NCBI GenBank assembly: GCA_963713805.1
Contig: CAVQNF010000015.1
Span: 44,601-108,600 of the forward strand
From: GAS188 sp963713805
GTDB lineage: Bacteria; Pseudomonadota; Alphaproteobacteria; Rhizobiales; Beijerinckiaceae
Length of the DNA: 64,000 nt
Direction: 5' to 3'
Numbering within the stretch: the first letter of the stretch is position 1; every line of letters starts with the position of its first letter. Below, one piece after another: positions 47,697 through 57,383 of the stretch. The notes under the pieces were generated by a model, which saw nothing but the letters and a program-made list of their open reading frames with translations, did no database searches and was not told the origin of the DNA. A program made the position numbers and the translations under genes.

Positions 47697-47781
47697 CACG
47701 GCCCTCCTCGACGGCCTGCTCTTGAAGGGGCTTGGTAAGGTCGCGGACGCGGGGCCGCAAGCCCTGAAGCGGAGCTGCGAG

Positions 47782-48450
47782 ATGCGCAACACAAGATTTC
47801 GCCTGTCATCCGCGTCATCAACCCGAACTCGAACGAGGCGGTGACGCGGGGGCTGGAAGAGGCGCTCGCGAGCCTCGCCTTCAAGGGCGGGCCGCGCATC
47901 GCCTGCTCGACCCTGGCCGAGGGGCCGCTCGGCATCGAGACGCAGGCCGATGCCGATGATGTCGTCCTGCCCTTGCGCCGTCTCGTGGAGAAGGACAACG
48001 CCTCTTCGGCCTTCGTGATCGCCTGCTACAGCGATCCCGGCCTGCATTCGTGCCGCCAGGTTTCCTCGCGACCGGTCTTCGGCATCGCCGAATGCGCCGT
48101 GCTCACGGCGCTCGCGCGCGCCGAGCGTTTCGGCGTGATCGCCATCAGCGCAGCGCGCGATCCGACGGCATCTGCGCTATCTGCGCCAGATGGGGCTCGT
48201 CCAGCGCTTCGCGGGCGAGCGCCCGCTCGGGATGAGCGTCGCCGAGACGGCGTCGGGCGAAGGAACGCTCGCCCGCATGATCGCGGTCGGCGAAAAGCTG
48301 CGCGATGACGACGGCGCGGATGCCGTGATCATGGGTTGTGCCGGCATGGCGCGCCATCGCCGCGCCTTGGAGGAAGCGCTCGGCGTCCCGGTGATCGATC
48401 CGACGCAAGCCGCGGTCGCGATGGCGATCGGGACGGTCGCGACGAGGTGA
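47782..48450 (+). CDS. Hydantoin racemase / Asp-Glu racemase family protein
   Basis: The product reads 'IRVINPNSNEAVTRGLEEAL', 'SAFVIACYSDPGLHSCRQVS', 'VFGIAECAVL' and, after a frame change near 48165, 'RMIAVGEKLRDDDGADAVIM' and 'GCAGMARHRRALEEALGVPV'. The Cys pair (in ACYSDPG and GCAGMA) are the two catalytic acid/base residues of hydantoin racemase (HyuE-like). ATG 47782 is proposed, with one indel before 47808. It faces away from the hydantoinase gene, so the two share an 85-bp promoter region. About 220 aa. Confidence 0.82.
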
Positions 48451-48468
48451 CGGCAGGCGGAGCGCCGT

Positions 48469-49395
48469 TCAATCCGGCGCCACGGCTCCCGTGCGGCTCG
48501 TGATCAGGCCGTAATGCTCGATCCTGCGGTGGCGGGCGAAGTCGAAGATCGTGTTCTTGCCGAAAGCCGTGTCGTCGAGGTCGCAGGCGTGGACGATGAG
48601 CTCGTCCCCCTCGGTCTTCGCTTGCGCCACCACCTCGCCTTCCGGGTCGACGATGAGCGAGCCGCCGATCATCGGATGTCCATCCTCGGAGCCCGCCTTG
48701 GCGACGGCGATCACGAAGGTCGAGTTCTGATAGGCGCCGGCCTGCACGCTGAGCCGGTTGTGAAAAAGGCGCTTCTCGGCACCTTCATCCGGCTTTTGCG
48801 AATTCGCCGAGGGCGTGTTGTAGCCGAGCACGACCATCTCGACGCCTTGCAGCCCCATCACGCGATAGGTCTCCGGCCAGCGGCGGTCGTTGCAGATGCA
48901 CATGCCGATCACGCCGCCGAGCGCGCGCCAGACCGGAAAGCCGAGGTCCCCCGGCTCGAAATAACGCTTCTCGAGATGCTGGAAGCTGCGTTGCGGATCG
49001 AATTCGGCATGTCCCGGCAGATGGACCTTGCGGTATTTGCCGATGATGCGGGCGCGCTTGTCGGTGAGGATCGCGGTGTTGAAGTGATGGCCGTCCGGCG
49101 TGAGCTCGGCATAGCCGAATGACATCGCCATCTTGTGACGCGCCGCGCGCTCGAACAGCGGACGTGTCGCCGCGTTCGGCATCTCGCGCTCGAACCAGGC
49201 GTCCACCTCGCTCTGATCCGTCATGTGCCAGCGCGGGAAGAAGGTGGTGAGCGCGAGCTCCGGATAGACGATGAGGTCCGCGCCTTTTGCCTTCGCCTCA
49301 TCCATCAGCGCGAGCATGCGCGCGACGACGGCCTGGCGCGTCTCGGCCTTCTGGATCGGGCCCATCTGGGCGCCGGCGACGGTGAGCTTGCGCAT
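48469..49395 (-). CDS. N-carbamoyl-D-amino-acid hydrolase (nitrilase superfamily)
   Basis: An intact 308-aa protein. The catalytic triad of the carbon-nitrogen hydrolase superfamily is visible: E46 ('VYPELALTTFFPRW'), K123 ('GKYRKVHLPGH') and C168 ('GMCICNDRRWPE'). The surroundings match D-carbamoylases, which turn N-carbamoyl-D-amino acids into D-amino acids, CO2 and ammonia. It is the last enzyme of the hydantoin pathway encoded here. Its start lies 6 bp after a small upstream gene. Confidence 0.92.
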   Translation of the reverse strand: MRKLTVAGAQMGPIQKAETRQAVVARMLALMDEAKAKGADLIVYPELALTTFFPRWHMTDQSEVDAWFEREMPNAATRPLFERAARHKMAMSFGYAELTPDGHHFNTAILTDKRARIIGKYRKVHLPGHAEFDPQRSFQHLEKRYFEPGDLGFPVWRALGGVIGMCICNDRRWPETYRVMGLQGVEMVVLGYNTPSANSQKPDEGAEKRLFHNRLSVQAGAYQNSTFVIAVAKAGSEDGHPMIGGSLIVDPEGEVVAQAKTEGDELIVHACDLDDTAFGKNTIFDFARHRRIEHYGLITSRTGAVAPD

Positions 49396-49401
49396 CTTTC
49401 G

Positions 49402-49599
49402 TCACCTGGTGTTTGAGGTGATCCCCTGATGGGGATGGCGCAGATCGCCACGCTTGTTGCGCCGACGCACATAATTGATCATGGCCTCGGGATTTTCCTG
49501 CTTCACCTTGAGGGCGGCGATCAAGGCGTCCTCGGCTTCCACCATCACGCTCTTGGATTGGCCCGCGAGGTTCATGCCGACGGTGAATTCCTGCTTCAT
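49402..49599 (-). CDS. Small conserved protein upstream of the N-carbamoyl hydrolase
   Basis: A 65-aa protein 'MKQEFTVGMNLAGQSKSVMV' continuing 'EAEDALIAALKVKQENPEAM' and a basic tail 'INYVRRRNKRGD'. It has no signal or membrane helix. The 6-bp spacing to the hydrolase shows co-transcription. I do not recognise the family; the VEAEDALIAALKVKxExP pattern suggests a short beta-alpha fold that may bind nucleic acid or act as an accessory factor. Confidence 0.6.
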   Translation of the reverse strand: MKQEFTVGMNLAGQSKSVMVEAEDALIAALKVKQENPEAMINYVRRRNKRGDLRHPHQGITSNTR

Positions 49600-49828
49600 C
49601 CCGGGCCTCCCAGGTGCAAGCCGGCGCGCTCCGCCGGCGGTGTTGCAACTTGAACCTCGAACCGAGGCTTGCGAAGCGCATTACCCTCGACGCTCTTCGC
49701 AATCGATCAGCGGGGCACATCATGCACCCGGCCGAGGCGTTTTGCGAGACCCAGCCCAAAGGCTGAACCAAACGCGTGCGGGCTGGCCGCTCGATCCACC
49801 AGCGCTTCTCGATTGACTCCACTGACTA

Positions 49829-49845
49829 CCTATCATAGTGATAGG
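49829..49845. promoter_or_regulatory. 17-bp palindrome before the DUF4258-XRE module, likely operator
   Basis: CCTATCA (49829-49835), TAG, TGATAGG (49839-49845): perfect 7-bp arms. It ends 3 bp before the GTG start at 49849, a position where bound antitoxin would block the promoter or translation start. Confidence 0.65.
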
Positions 49846-49848
49846 TCT

Positions 49849-50163
49849 GTGAGAGTGCCGATCGACGCCTTCCGTGGACCGCTGACGCTGACGGAGGCGT
49901 TGAAGGTGATTCGCCAATGCCATGCGAAGTCAAGTCTTGGCTGGTCGGATCACGTGTTCGAACGAATGTTGGATCGAGATATTTCGTCTCGCCAAGTCAT
50001 GGATGTAATAAAGTACGGTGTTATAAGAAAAGGACCCGACAGGAACGATGAATATGATGATTTTGTATGTGTGCTGCGTAATGTTGTCGCGGGGCGTGAT
50101 GTTCATGTAGTCGTAGGAATACATCTCAATCTCAAGGATGTGACAATAATAACCTGCTACTAG
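49849..50163 (+). CDS. DUF4258 domain toxin-like protein
   Basis: A GTG start at 49849 gives a 104-aa protein with the DUF4258 core 'SDHVFERMLDRDISSRQVMD' and 'VIKYGVIRKGPDRNDEYDDF', ending 'HVVVGIHLNLKDVTIITCY'. DUF4258 proteins share the RelE/MqsR-like fold and usually act as mRNA-cleaving toxins. Codon use is clearly AT-rich compared with its neighbours (for example GGTGTTATAAGAAAA near 50020), a sign of recent transfer. The partner antitoxin starts 6 bp after its stop. Confidence 0.82.
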   Translation: MRVPIDAFRGPLTLTEALKVIRQCHAKSSLGWSDHVFERMLDRDISSRQVMDVIKYGVIRKGPDRNDEYDDFVCVLRNVVAGRDVHVVVGIHLNLKDVTIITCY

Positions 50164-50169
50164 AGATGG

Positions 50170-50637
50170 GTGACGACAATGGGTGCAAGGGAACAGCGGC
50201 TTCACTATACTGCGTGCGGCATCGATAATATCGTCCTGCTCAACGGGTTCACCTATGAGCGGGGCGGCAGGGGGAGAGTCGTCAAAATCAAGGACCAAGA
50301 GGGATTGCATCGCGCGATCGGAGAGCTTCTGATCCGACAGAAGAACGCGCTTTCAGGCAGAGAGCTTCGTTATCTGCGACATGAGATGGGGCTGTCGCAA
50401 AGGCACTTGGCCGAGTGCCTGGGCGAGTCCGAGCAGTCGGTCGCACGGCGTGAGAAATCCAAGAAACGGCGAGGAGTTCCAGGGCCTCAAGAACGCATGA
50501 TCCGATATATGTATGAGCAGTTCATCGGGGGTGACGAAGAGCTTCGCGGTTTTTTGAATTTCCTCACCGAGCTCGACGAAGTCGGGAAGCACGAGCTGGA
50601 ATTCAGGATGGACACTTCGTGGCAAAGGGCGGCATGA
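50170..50637 (+). CDS. XRE-family antitoxin paired with the DUF4258 protein
   Basis: A GTG start at 50170 (ATG 50179 possible) gives about 155 aa. The N-terminal part reads 'YTACGIDNIVLLNGF', the usual opening of MqsA-like antitoxins paired with DUF4258 toxins but without a CxxC zinc site. The middle has an HTH ('RELRYLRHEMGLSQRHLAEC', 'LGESEQSVARRE'). It should neutralise the upstream toxin and repress the operon at the palindrome at 49829-49845. Confidence 0.85.
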   Translation: MTTMGAREQRLHYTACGIDNIVLLNGFTYERGGRGRVVKIKDQEGLHRAIGELLIRQKNALSGRELRYLRHEMGLSQRHLAECLGESEQSVARREKSKKRRGVPGPQERMIRYMYEQFIGGDEELRGFLNFLTELDEVGKHELEFRMDTSWQRAA

Positions 50638-50700
50638 ACTCGCAGGAACCACCTCACCTCGTGCCATTCCGCGCCTGAGCCGTGGCGAGAGCAGCGCGGG

Positions 50701-51697
50701 TTACCTCGAACTCCGATCACCCGCAATGAGGCGATCGAGGAAGGCGTGGAAGCGGCCCTCGAGCACGCTCGCGACATCCTCCGGCAAGAACCACCACACG
50801 CCGTTGGCGTTCACTTCGAGGATGGCAAGCCCTCCGTTGGCCGGCATGGCGTCGATGACGGCATAGTCGAGGCCGAGCGCCCGCGCCACGGTGAGCATGC
50901 GTGCCCTCCATCCGTCCTTCCCCTCGACGATCCGGGCGCGCGGCCGGCCGTGGCAGGTCATCCGGACATCGGTGATCGCCGCGTCGCGTTCGAGGCGCAC
51001 GAAAGTGACCTCCTCGCCCATGACATAGATTCGAAATTCATGGTCGGCCGCGATCGGCATCTGCCAGACGGCGGGCGTGGCGTCGCCTGGCTCCTCGCGC
51101 TCGACGAGGCGCGCCGGGCTGAACTCGGTCGTCGATTTCCAGCCGCCTTCCGAGATGTTCTTGCGAATGAGCGAGGCGCGAGAGGCGAGCGCGCCGTGCG
51201 CCGGAAAGCCGGTGGACACCGCCGTCGCGGGCGGCGCGAGGCCAATTCGCCGCAGCGCGTCGAGCTGAATCAGCTTGTTGTTCGCGCGCCGGGTGGCGCC
51301 AGGCGTGTTCACGCAACGGGTGAGGCGCGGCAGGACGTCTTCCAGGTATTCGGTCAGCGGCCGCCATTGTTGCGCGGCGAAAAGCGGGTAGGGCTCATTC
51401 GCGGAGATCGACGCGAGATTCGTCTCCTCGACCTCGAGGCAGATCGGCATGTAGAGCGCGAGCCCGACCTGTTCGAGGTCGATTGGCGCCTCCTCGCTCT
51501 TGCATGATCCGAATCTGCCCCGCCTCGATGTGGAGGCGCGTCTCCCGGCTGTTGAGCACGATCGTCCGGACCGCGAGTTGGGGGCGCGCGGCGGCAAATC
51601 TCGCAAGGCCCAGATGATCGCCGATCGGGCCGTTGCCGCTCGGGAAATCCGGCCGCGTGACGAAAGCGAGAAGGTCGACCTTCTGCATGGCGCTCAT
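50701..51697 (-). CDS. ATP-grasp domain protein (RimK/MvdD-like ligase)
   Basis: The product starts 'MSAMQKVDLLAFVTRPDFPS' and continues, after an indel near 51507, as 'APIDLEQVGLALYMPICLEV'. ATP-grasp features are 'NKLIQLDALRRIGLAPPATA' (N-terminal Rossmann-to-lid region), 'RASLIRKNISEGGWKSTTEF', 'EFRIYVMGEEVTFVRL' and the Mg-binding end 'GLAILEVNANGVWWFLPEDV'. Such enzymes join a carboxylate to an amine via an acylphosphate; relatives modify peptides or add residues to proteins. No precursor peptide or partner gene is evident. About 330 aa. Substrate unknown. Confidence 0.75.
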
Positions 51698-51978
51698 TCC
51701 GCATGGCTCTCATGTCGGCTGGAGATGGACAGGGGCTCGTCGGGTTCGCGTTCCTGCGATCAGGATAGCCGAAGCGTCGAGAGACGGCGAACGCGCGGGA
51801 GCACAAGGCGGTGCGTTGCGTCGCCTCGCGTTCTTGACAGCCTGTCCGGCGCGCCGCAGCGCCGAGACAGCCTTGGCGGCGCGCGATGCCTCGGCTACTG
51901 TCCACGCACTCGCAGGACGAGCGGCCCGGCGCGCCGAGGCTTTCAGGAAATCCCGATCGGAAGAACAGGACGAACGAG

Positions 51979-52648
51979 ATGGGCGAGACGGTCAGGTTGA
52001 CGGCGAAGGACGGGGTGACGATCACGGCCTACAAGGCCGCGCCCGCGGGCAAACCGAAGGGCGCCATGGTGGTGCTGCAGGAAATATTCGGCGTCAATCA
52101 TCACATCAGGAGCGTCACCGACCGCTATGCCGCGCAAGGCTATCTCGCCATCGCACCCGGCCTCTTCGATCGCGTCGGCAAGGACATCGAGCTCGGCTAC
52201 ACGCAAGACGACATCACGAAGGGCGCCGACATCCGCTCCAAGACCAAGCTCGACGACACGCTCGCCGACATCGAGGCGGCGGTGAAGGAGGTCGCGAGCG
52301 CGGGACCCGTCGGGGTCGTCGGCTATTGCTGGGGCGGCACGCTCGCCTACGCCGCGGCCTGCCGAGTTCCCGGGCATCAAGGCGGCCGTCGGCTATTACG
52401 GCGGCGGCATCGCGGCGATGCTGTCGGAGAAGCCCAAGGTGCCGACCATATTGCATTTCGGCGAGAAGGATAAGCACATCTCGATGGACGACGTAGGCAA
52501 GATCAAGAAGGCCTATCCGTCGATGCCCGTTTATGTCTACGACGCCGACCACGGCTTCAATTGCGACGAGCGCGGCAGCTACGACAAACCGAGCGCGGAC
52601 CTCGCCTTGCAGCGGACGCTCGCCTTCTTCGCCGAGCATCTGCGCTGA
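51979..52648 (+). CDS. Dienelactone hydrolase family protein (carboxymethylenebutenolidase-like)
   Basis: ATG 51979 gives 'MGETVRLTAKDGVTITAYKA'. The triad is Cys in 'GVVGYCWGGTLAYAAA', Asp in 'LHFGEKDKHISMDDV' and His in 'YDADHGFNCDERGSYD', the classic ClcD order. One extra base near 52366 shifts the frame. Repaired length is about 222 aa. It is closer to true carboxymethylenebutenolidases than the protein at 39254-40012. The aldo/keto reductase gene follows after 32 bp, so they may be co-transcribed. Confidence 0.9.
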
Positions 52649-52680
52649 GTTTCCTCAAGACACCCGCGAAAGCCCGCAAC

Positions 52681-53634
52681 ATGGAAGAACGCAACCTCGG
52701 CAAATCGGGCCTGCGCGTGTCGCTCGTCGGGCTCGGCTGCAATAATTTCGGCGGACGCATCGACCTCGAAGCGACGCGCAAGGTGGTGCACAAGGCGTTC
52801 GATTGCGGCATCACGCTCTTCGACACGGCCGACACCTATGGCGAGCGCGGCGGCTCGGAGACCTGCCTCGGACAGATTTTGGGCGATCGCCGCAAGGACA
52901 TCGTGCTGGCCACGAAATTCGGCATGCCGATGGACGATGCGGGCCGGATGAAGGGCGGCTCGCGCCGCTACATCATGAGCGCGGTCGAGGCGAGCCTCAA
53001 GCGCCTCAACACCGATTGGATCGACCTTTACCAGCTCCACCAATACGATCCGCTCACGCCGATCGAGGAGACGCTGCGCGCGCTCGACGATCTGGTGCAC
53101 CAGGGCAAGGTGCGTCATATCGGCTGCTCCAACCTGCCCTCCTGGCGGGTCGTCGAGGCCCAATGGACCGCGAGGGTCGAGCATCTCGGCGCCTTCATCT
53201 CCTGCCAGGACGAGTATTCCCTTCTTGTGCGCGAGATCGAGAAGGATCTTTTGCCGGCGATGGAGGCCTACGGCATGTCGCTTCTTGCCCTATTTCCCGT
53301 TGGCGAGCGGGCTGCTCACCGGCAAATACAGGCGCGGCGCCCCGATGCCCCAAGGCGCGCGGCTGAGCACCACGCAGCGCCTGGCCGACCGCTATATGAC
53401 GGAGGCGAATTGGCGGTCGTCGAAGGTTTGCGCGACCTCGCCGGGAAGCGCGGCTGGTCGATGCTCGACCTCGCCTTCTCCTGGCTCGCCACGAAGCCCG
53501 TGGTCGCGAGCGTGATCGCCGGCGCCACCAAGCCGGAGCAGATCGAGCAGAACGTCAAGGCGGTCGAGCTCAAGCTTTCCGCCGAGGATCTTTCCGCGAT
53601 CGAGGAGGTCAAGGCGCACGCCAAGGCGGGGTGA
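52681..53634 (+). CDS. Aldo/keto reductase
   Basis: The product starts 'MEERNLGKSGLRVSLVGLGC'. The active-site Asp and Tyr are in 'LFDTADTYGERGGSE', Lys in 'LATKFGMPMDD' and His in 'DLYQLHQYDPLTPIEE'. The NADPH-binding end is 'VASVIAGATKPEQIEQNVKA'. It reduces aldehydes or ketones with NADPH in the cytoplasm. Two compensating indels, near 53290 and 53405, put 'YFPLASGLLTGKYRRGAPMP' in another frame. Repaired length about 317 aa. Confidence 0.92.
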   Translation: MEERNLGKSGLRVSLVGLGCNNFGGRIDLEATRKVVHKAFDCGITLFDTADTYGERGGSETCLGQILGDRRKDIVLATKFGMPMDDAGRMKGGSRRYIMSAVEASLKRLNTDWIDLYQLHQYDPLTPIEETLRALDDLVHQGKVRHIGCSNLPSWRVVEAQWTARVEHLGAFISCQDEYSLLVREIEKDLLPAMEAYGMSLLALFPVGERAAHRQIQARRPDAPRRAAEHHAAPGRPLYDGGELAVVEGLRDLAGKRGWSMLDLAFSWLATKPVVASVIAGATKPEQIEQNVKAVELKLSAEDLSAIEEVKAHAKAG

Positions 53635-53715
53635 TCGGCGCCGATTGGGCTTCACCAAAGCGCGGCGGCGGACCCTGGAAGCGGCCGCCCGCCGGACACA
53701 AGCCTCTACGGTCCT

Positions 53716-53928
53716 TTACGGGGCGGGCCGCTGATGGTTGCTGCGTCGCGCGACCCTTGGTGAGGAGCGAAACCTCAGGAAGCCTTTGACGGCCTCTGCG
53801 CGCTGCGCCAGATCGAGCCAGCCCTGGGCGATCTTCAGCATGAGCGCCTTGTCGTCGGGGTCGAGCGCGCCTGTCGCAAGCTTCACGGCGGCGGCGGCAT
53901 GCGTCCGGTACTCAGCAGCTTTGTTCAT
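53716..53928 (-). CDS. Small conserved rhizobial protein of unknown function
   Basis: The 70-aa product 'MNKAAEYRTHAAAAVKLATG' then 'DDKALMLKIAQGWLDLAQRA' matches the pattern of short AEYRxxA...MAxxWxxLA proteins that are abundant in rhizobia and form a helical hairpin. No function is known. It stands alone between two plus-strand genes. Confidence 0.6.
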   Translation of the reverse strand: MNKAAEYRTHAAAAVKLATGALDPDDKALMLKIAQGWLDLAQRAEAVKGFLRFRSSPRVARRSNHQRPAP

Positions 53929-54174
53929 CAGGGGGGACATCCTCCTCGTGTCGTCGCAAACGCCTCATGCTCGTGGCGGTTCCCACCTTCAAGATTATTT
54001 GAGAATGGGCGCTCGAGCGTCGTCTGAGGTGCTTCGACCTTTGGCCCGAGGCATGACCCGTGGGCGCCCTTCCCGATCCTCGAACCGCATCGGGCGAGGG
54101 CGCTTTTCCCGCCGGCTTTGTCATGGCGAGGGATGAGGCGCTATCCTGCACAGCCTCGTCACTGGAGGCGCAAG

Positions 54175-55466
54175 ATGGCCAAGGATCGCAGCCACTCCGA
54201 CCGGATCGGCAATCACCAGCTTCACCCCGAGACCCTGATGCTCGGTTTCGGCTACGACCCCGCCTTGTCGGAAGGCTCGGTGAAGCCGCCGATCTTCCTC
54301 ACGTCGACCTTCGTCTTCCAATCGGCGGAGGACGGGCGCGATTTCTTCGATTACGTCGCGGGCCGCAAGAAAGCGCCGGCGGAAGGCGGAGCGGGGCTCG
54401 TCTATTCGCGCTTCAATCATCCGAATAGCGAGATCGTCGAGGATCGGCTGGCGATCTACGAAAGGGCGGAGGCGGCGCTCGTCTTCTCCTCCGGCATGTC
54501 GGCGATCGCGACGACGCTGCTCGCCTATGCGCGTCCGGGCGACACGATCCTCCACAGCCAGCCGCTTTATGGCGGGACGGAGACGCTGCTTGCGAAGACG
54601 CTCGCCAATTACGGCATGTTCGCCGAAGGCTTCGTGGACGGCACGGACGAAGCGGAGATCGACGCCGCCGCGAGCCGGGCCTTGGGGCACGGGCGGGTGA
54701 GCGTCATCATGATCGAGACGCCCTCCAATCCCACGAACACGCTCGTCGACTTCAAGCTCGTCAAGGCGGCGGCCGACGCGATCGCGACGAGGCAGGGCCA
54801 CCGTCCGATCATCGTCTGCGACAACACCTTGCTCGGCCCGGTCTTCCAGCTCCCTCTCGGGCATGGCGTCGACGTCTCGGTCTATTCGCTTGACCAAATA
54901 TGTCGGCGGCCATTCCGACCTCATCGCGGGTGCCGCGATCGGCGCGCGCGACAAGATCACGCCGATCAGGATGTTGCGCGGCGCCATCGGCACGCAGCTC
55001 GATCCGCATTCCTGCTGGATGCTCGGCCGCTCGCTCGAGACCCTGTCGCTGCGCATGGTGGCGGCCTGCCGCAACGCGGAGGCGGTCGCGGATTTTCTCG
55101 CCTCCCATCCGCGCGTCAAGCACGTCCACGCCTCGAGCCTGCTGGCGAGCGAAAGCGCTGCGCGCAAGGTCTATGATGCGCAATGCACCGGCGGTGGCTC
55201 GACCTTCTCCATCGAGGTCGAGGGCGGGCTCGGACGCCGCCTTCCGCGTGCTCAACGCGCTCAAGGTCTTCAAGCTCGCGGTGAGCCTCGGCGGCACCGA
55301 ATCGCTCGCGAGCCATCCGGGCACCACGACGCATTCGGGCGTTCCCGCCGATCTGCGGGCGCGCACCAGCATCAATGACGGCACGATCCGCTTCAGCATC
55401 GGCATCGAGAACAAGGACGATCTGATCGCCGATCTCACCCAGGCGCTCGCCGCGATCGACGGCTGA
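54175..55466 (+). CDS. Cystathionine gamma-synthase family PLP enzyme
   Basis: The 430-aa enzyme has the Cys/Met-metabolism PLP fold: 'SVKPPIFLTSTFVFQSAEDG', 'YSRFNHPNSEIVEDRLAIYE', 'VFSSGMSAIATTLLAYARPG', 'MIETPSNPTNTLVDFKLVKA' and the PLP-Lys in 'YSLTKYVGGHSDLIAG'. It handles sulfur-containing amino-acid chemistry such as gamma-replacement or gamma-elimination; the 'PAEGGAGLVYSRFNHPNSE' insertion is typical of a rhizobial subgroup with no fixed assignment. Indels near 54888 and 55232 break the frame. The start 'MAKDRSHSDRIGNHQLHPET' at 54175 is preceded by GGAGGCGCAAG. Confidence 0.88.
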
Positions 55467-55492
55467 GCCGGGTTCGGCGCCTGCGCAAGGCT

Positions 55493-57138
55493 TCAGGCGA
55501 TGCCCGCCGCGTAGCCGTCACGCTGCGGATCGGCGCCGCCCTCGAGCTCGCCGTCCCATGAGGTGATGCCGTGCGGTGCCGCGAACGGGAAGGTGAGCGG
55601 CGAGCGCTTCACCTCATACCCCATGGCTTCGAGCGCGCTTTGCGTCGCTCTCGGAATGCGGTTCGAGATGTCGATCACGTCGGAGGTCGCGCTGAAGCGC
55701 GGCGCTGAGACCGCTTCCTGCATCGACATTCCCCAATCGAGCACGTTGAGCAGCACCTGCAGGATGGCGATGCCGATCCAGGCGCCTCCGGGCGCGCCGA
55801 GCGTCATCACCGGCTTTTTGCCTTCGAAGACGATGGTCGGCGTCATCGAAGAGAACCGCCGCTTTCCCGGCGCGATCGAGCCGGCGCGGCCCGGCCGCGG
55901 ATCGTACCAGTTCATCGCCCCGTTGAGCATGAAGCCGGTGCCCGGCGGCATGACGCCCGAAGGCACGCCGTTGGTATGGGTGAGCGACACCACCATGCCG
56001 TCGCGGTCGATGCAGGAGACGGTCGTGGTGTGCTTGCAATCGGCGCTCGCGAGCGGCTTTTGCGTCTTTTCGCCGCGCCTTATGCGCGCCGCGCATTCCT
56101 CGGCATAGGCGTCCGACAACAGCCGCTCCAAAGGCGGGGGCACGAAATCAGGGTCGCCGATATGGAGGTCCTTGTCGCGGCCCGGCGATCTTCATCGCCT
56201 CGGCGAGCACGCGGACATATTCGGGCCCGTTGTGCTCGAGCGCCACGAGGTCGAGGCGCTCGAGGATGCGCAGCATCTGCGCCACCATGATGCCGCCCGC
56301 GGGAGGCGGAGGCGTCGCGATGATGCGCCCGCGATACGCGACCTCGAGCGGCTCGCGCGCCCGCACCTTGAAGCTTGCGAGGTCCTCGAGCGACAGCGGC
56401 CCGTCGTGAGCGCGCATGTCCTCGACCGATGCGATGCGCGAGCTCGCCTTCGTAGAAGCTCTTCGCGCCGTCGCGCGCAAGGCCGCGCAAGGTCGCGGCG
56501 AGATCGGGGTTGCGCACGCCGTCGCCGACGCGCTTCGGCGTCCCGTCCGGCCGCAGGTAGAGCGCGCGCCCATCGGGCGTGAAGGCGAGCTTCTCGATGT
56601 AGGGCAGGCGGCCGTAGCCCGCCTCGTCGAGCGCGAACATGGTGGCGACATGCGGGCGCACCACCCAGCCGCCTTCGGCATGGCCGATCGCCGGGGCGAA
56701 GAGCTCAGCCCATGGCAGCTTGCCGAACGCGGCATGCGCGTCACCGAAGACGCGCATGATGCCGGGCGTGGTCACGGCGCCATGGCCGAGCTCGTTGACG
56801 CCGCCTTTCAGCACGTAGCCGTAGCCGTCGCTGCATTCGCGCTCGAACAGCGTCGGCCCACATGTCGGGCGTGCAGGCGGCCGGACAGGCGGAGAGCCCG
56901 TCGAGAATGACGTTTCTGGCCCGAGGCCGGGTCGAAGATCTGCATGACCCCGAGCCCGCCGATGCCGCACATCATCGGATCGACGACGCCTTGCGTAAGC
57001 GCACAGGCGAGGACGGCGTCGAGCGCGTTGCCGCCGGCGGCGAGCAGGCCAAGTCCTGCCTCGACCGCCTCCGGCTGCGGCGCGACGATCATCGCCTTGT
57101 ACGGGGGCGCAGGCGTTTCGGCTTCGGCATCGCGGCAT
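55493..57138 (-). CDS. ggt: Gamma-glutamyltransferase
   Basis: Readable parts: 'MIVAPQPEAVEAGLGLLAAG' and 'GNALDAVLACALTQGVVDPM' (N-terminal), 'YLRPDGTPKRVGDGVRNPDL', the autocleavage Thr in 'CKHTTTVSCIDRDGMVVSLT', and 'LAPGKRRFSSMTPT'-like and 'LGAPGGAWIGIAILQVLLNV' regions. The pro-enzyme splits itself at that Thr, then cleaves glutathione or transfers gamma-glutamyl groups in the periplasm. Several indels (near 57100, 56935, 56855, 56445, 56185) break it. About 540 aa. The start is uncertain. No signal peptide is obvious, so it may be a cytoplasmic-type homologue. Confidence 0.87.
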
Positions 57139-57194
57139 CCGTGAAGTTGGCGGGGGAGGGTTTCGGGAGGGCGGTGGATACCCGGGGGGCCTGT

Positions 57195-57383
57195 TTAGAA
57201 TTCCTTTGGCACCTTCAAAACACCGTTGGCGGTATGTCGACTGACGATATTGTTGGGGACAGCGAAGTTGCGCTTGGTGACAGGGCTATGCCAAATCTGA
57301 TGGCTGCCCTTTCCAGGCCGCACAAATCGACAGCCGGCGTCTTCCAAAAGTCGAATGAGCCTCCGATCGAAAGTCGCGATCAT
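57195..57383 (-). CDS. hicA: HicA-family toxin (mRNA interferase)
   Basis: A 62-aa protein with the double-stranded-RNA-binding-like HicA fold: 'RRLIRLLEDAGCRFVRPGKG' and the catalytic His H28 in 'GKGSHQIW', then 'VPNNIVSRHTANGVLKVPKE'. HicA cleaves mRNA. Its ATG directly abuts the stop of the hicB-like gene upstream (TGAATG), so the antitoxin is made first. Confidence 0.87.
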   Translation of the reverse strand: MIATFDRRLIRLLEDAGCRFVRPGKGSHQIWHSPVTKRNFAVPNNIVSRHTANGVLKVPKEF

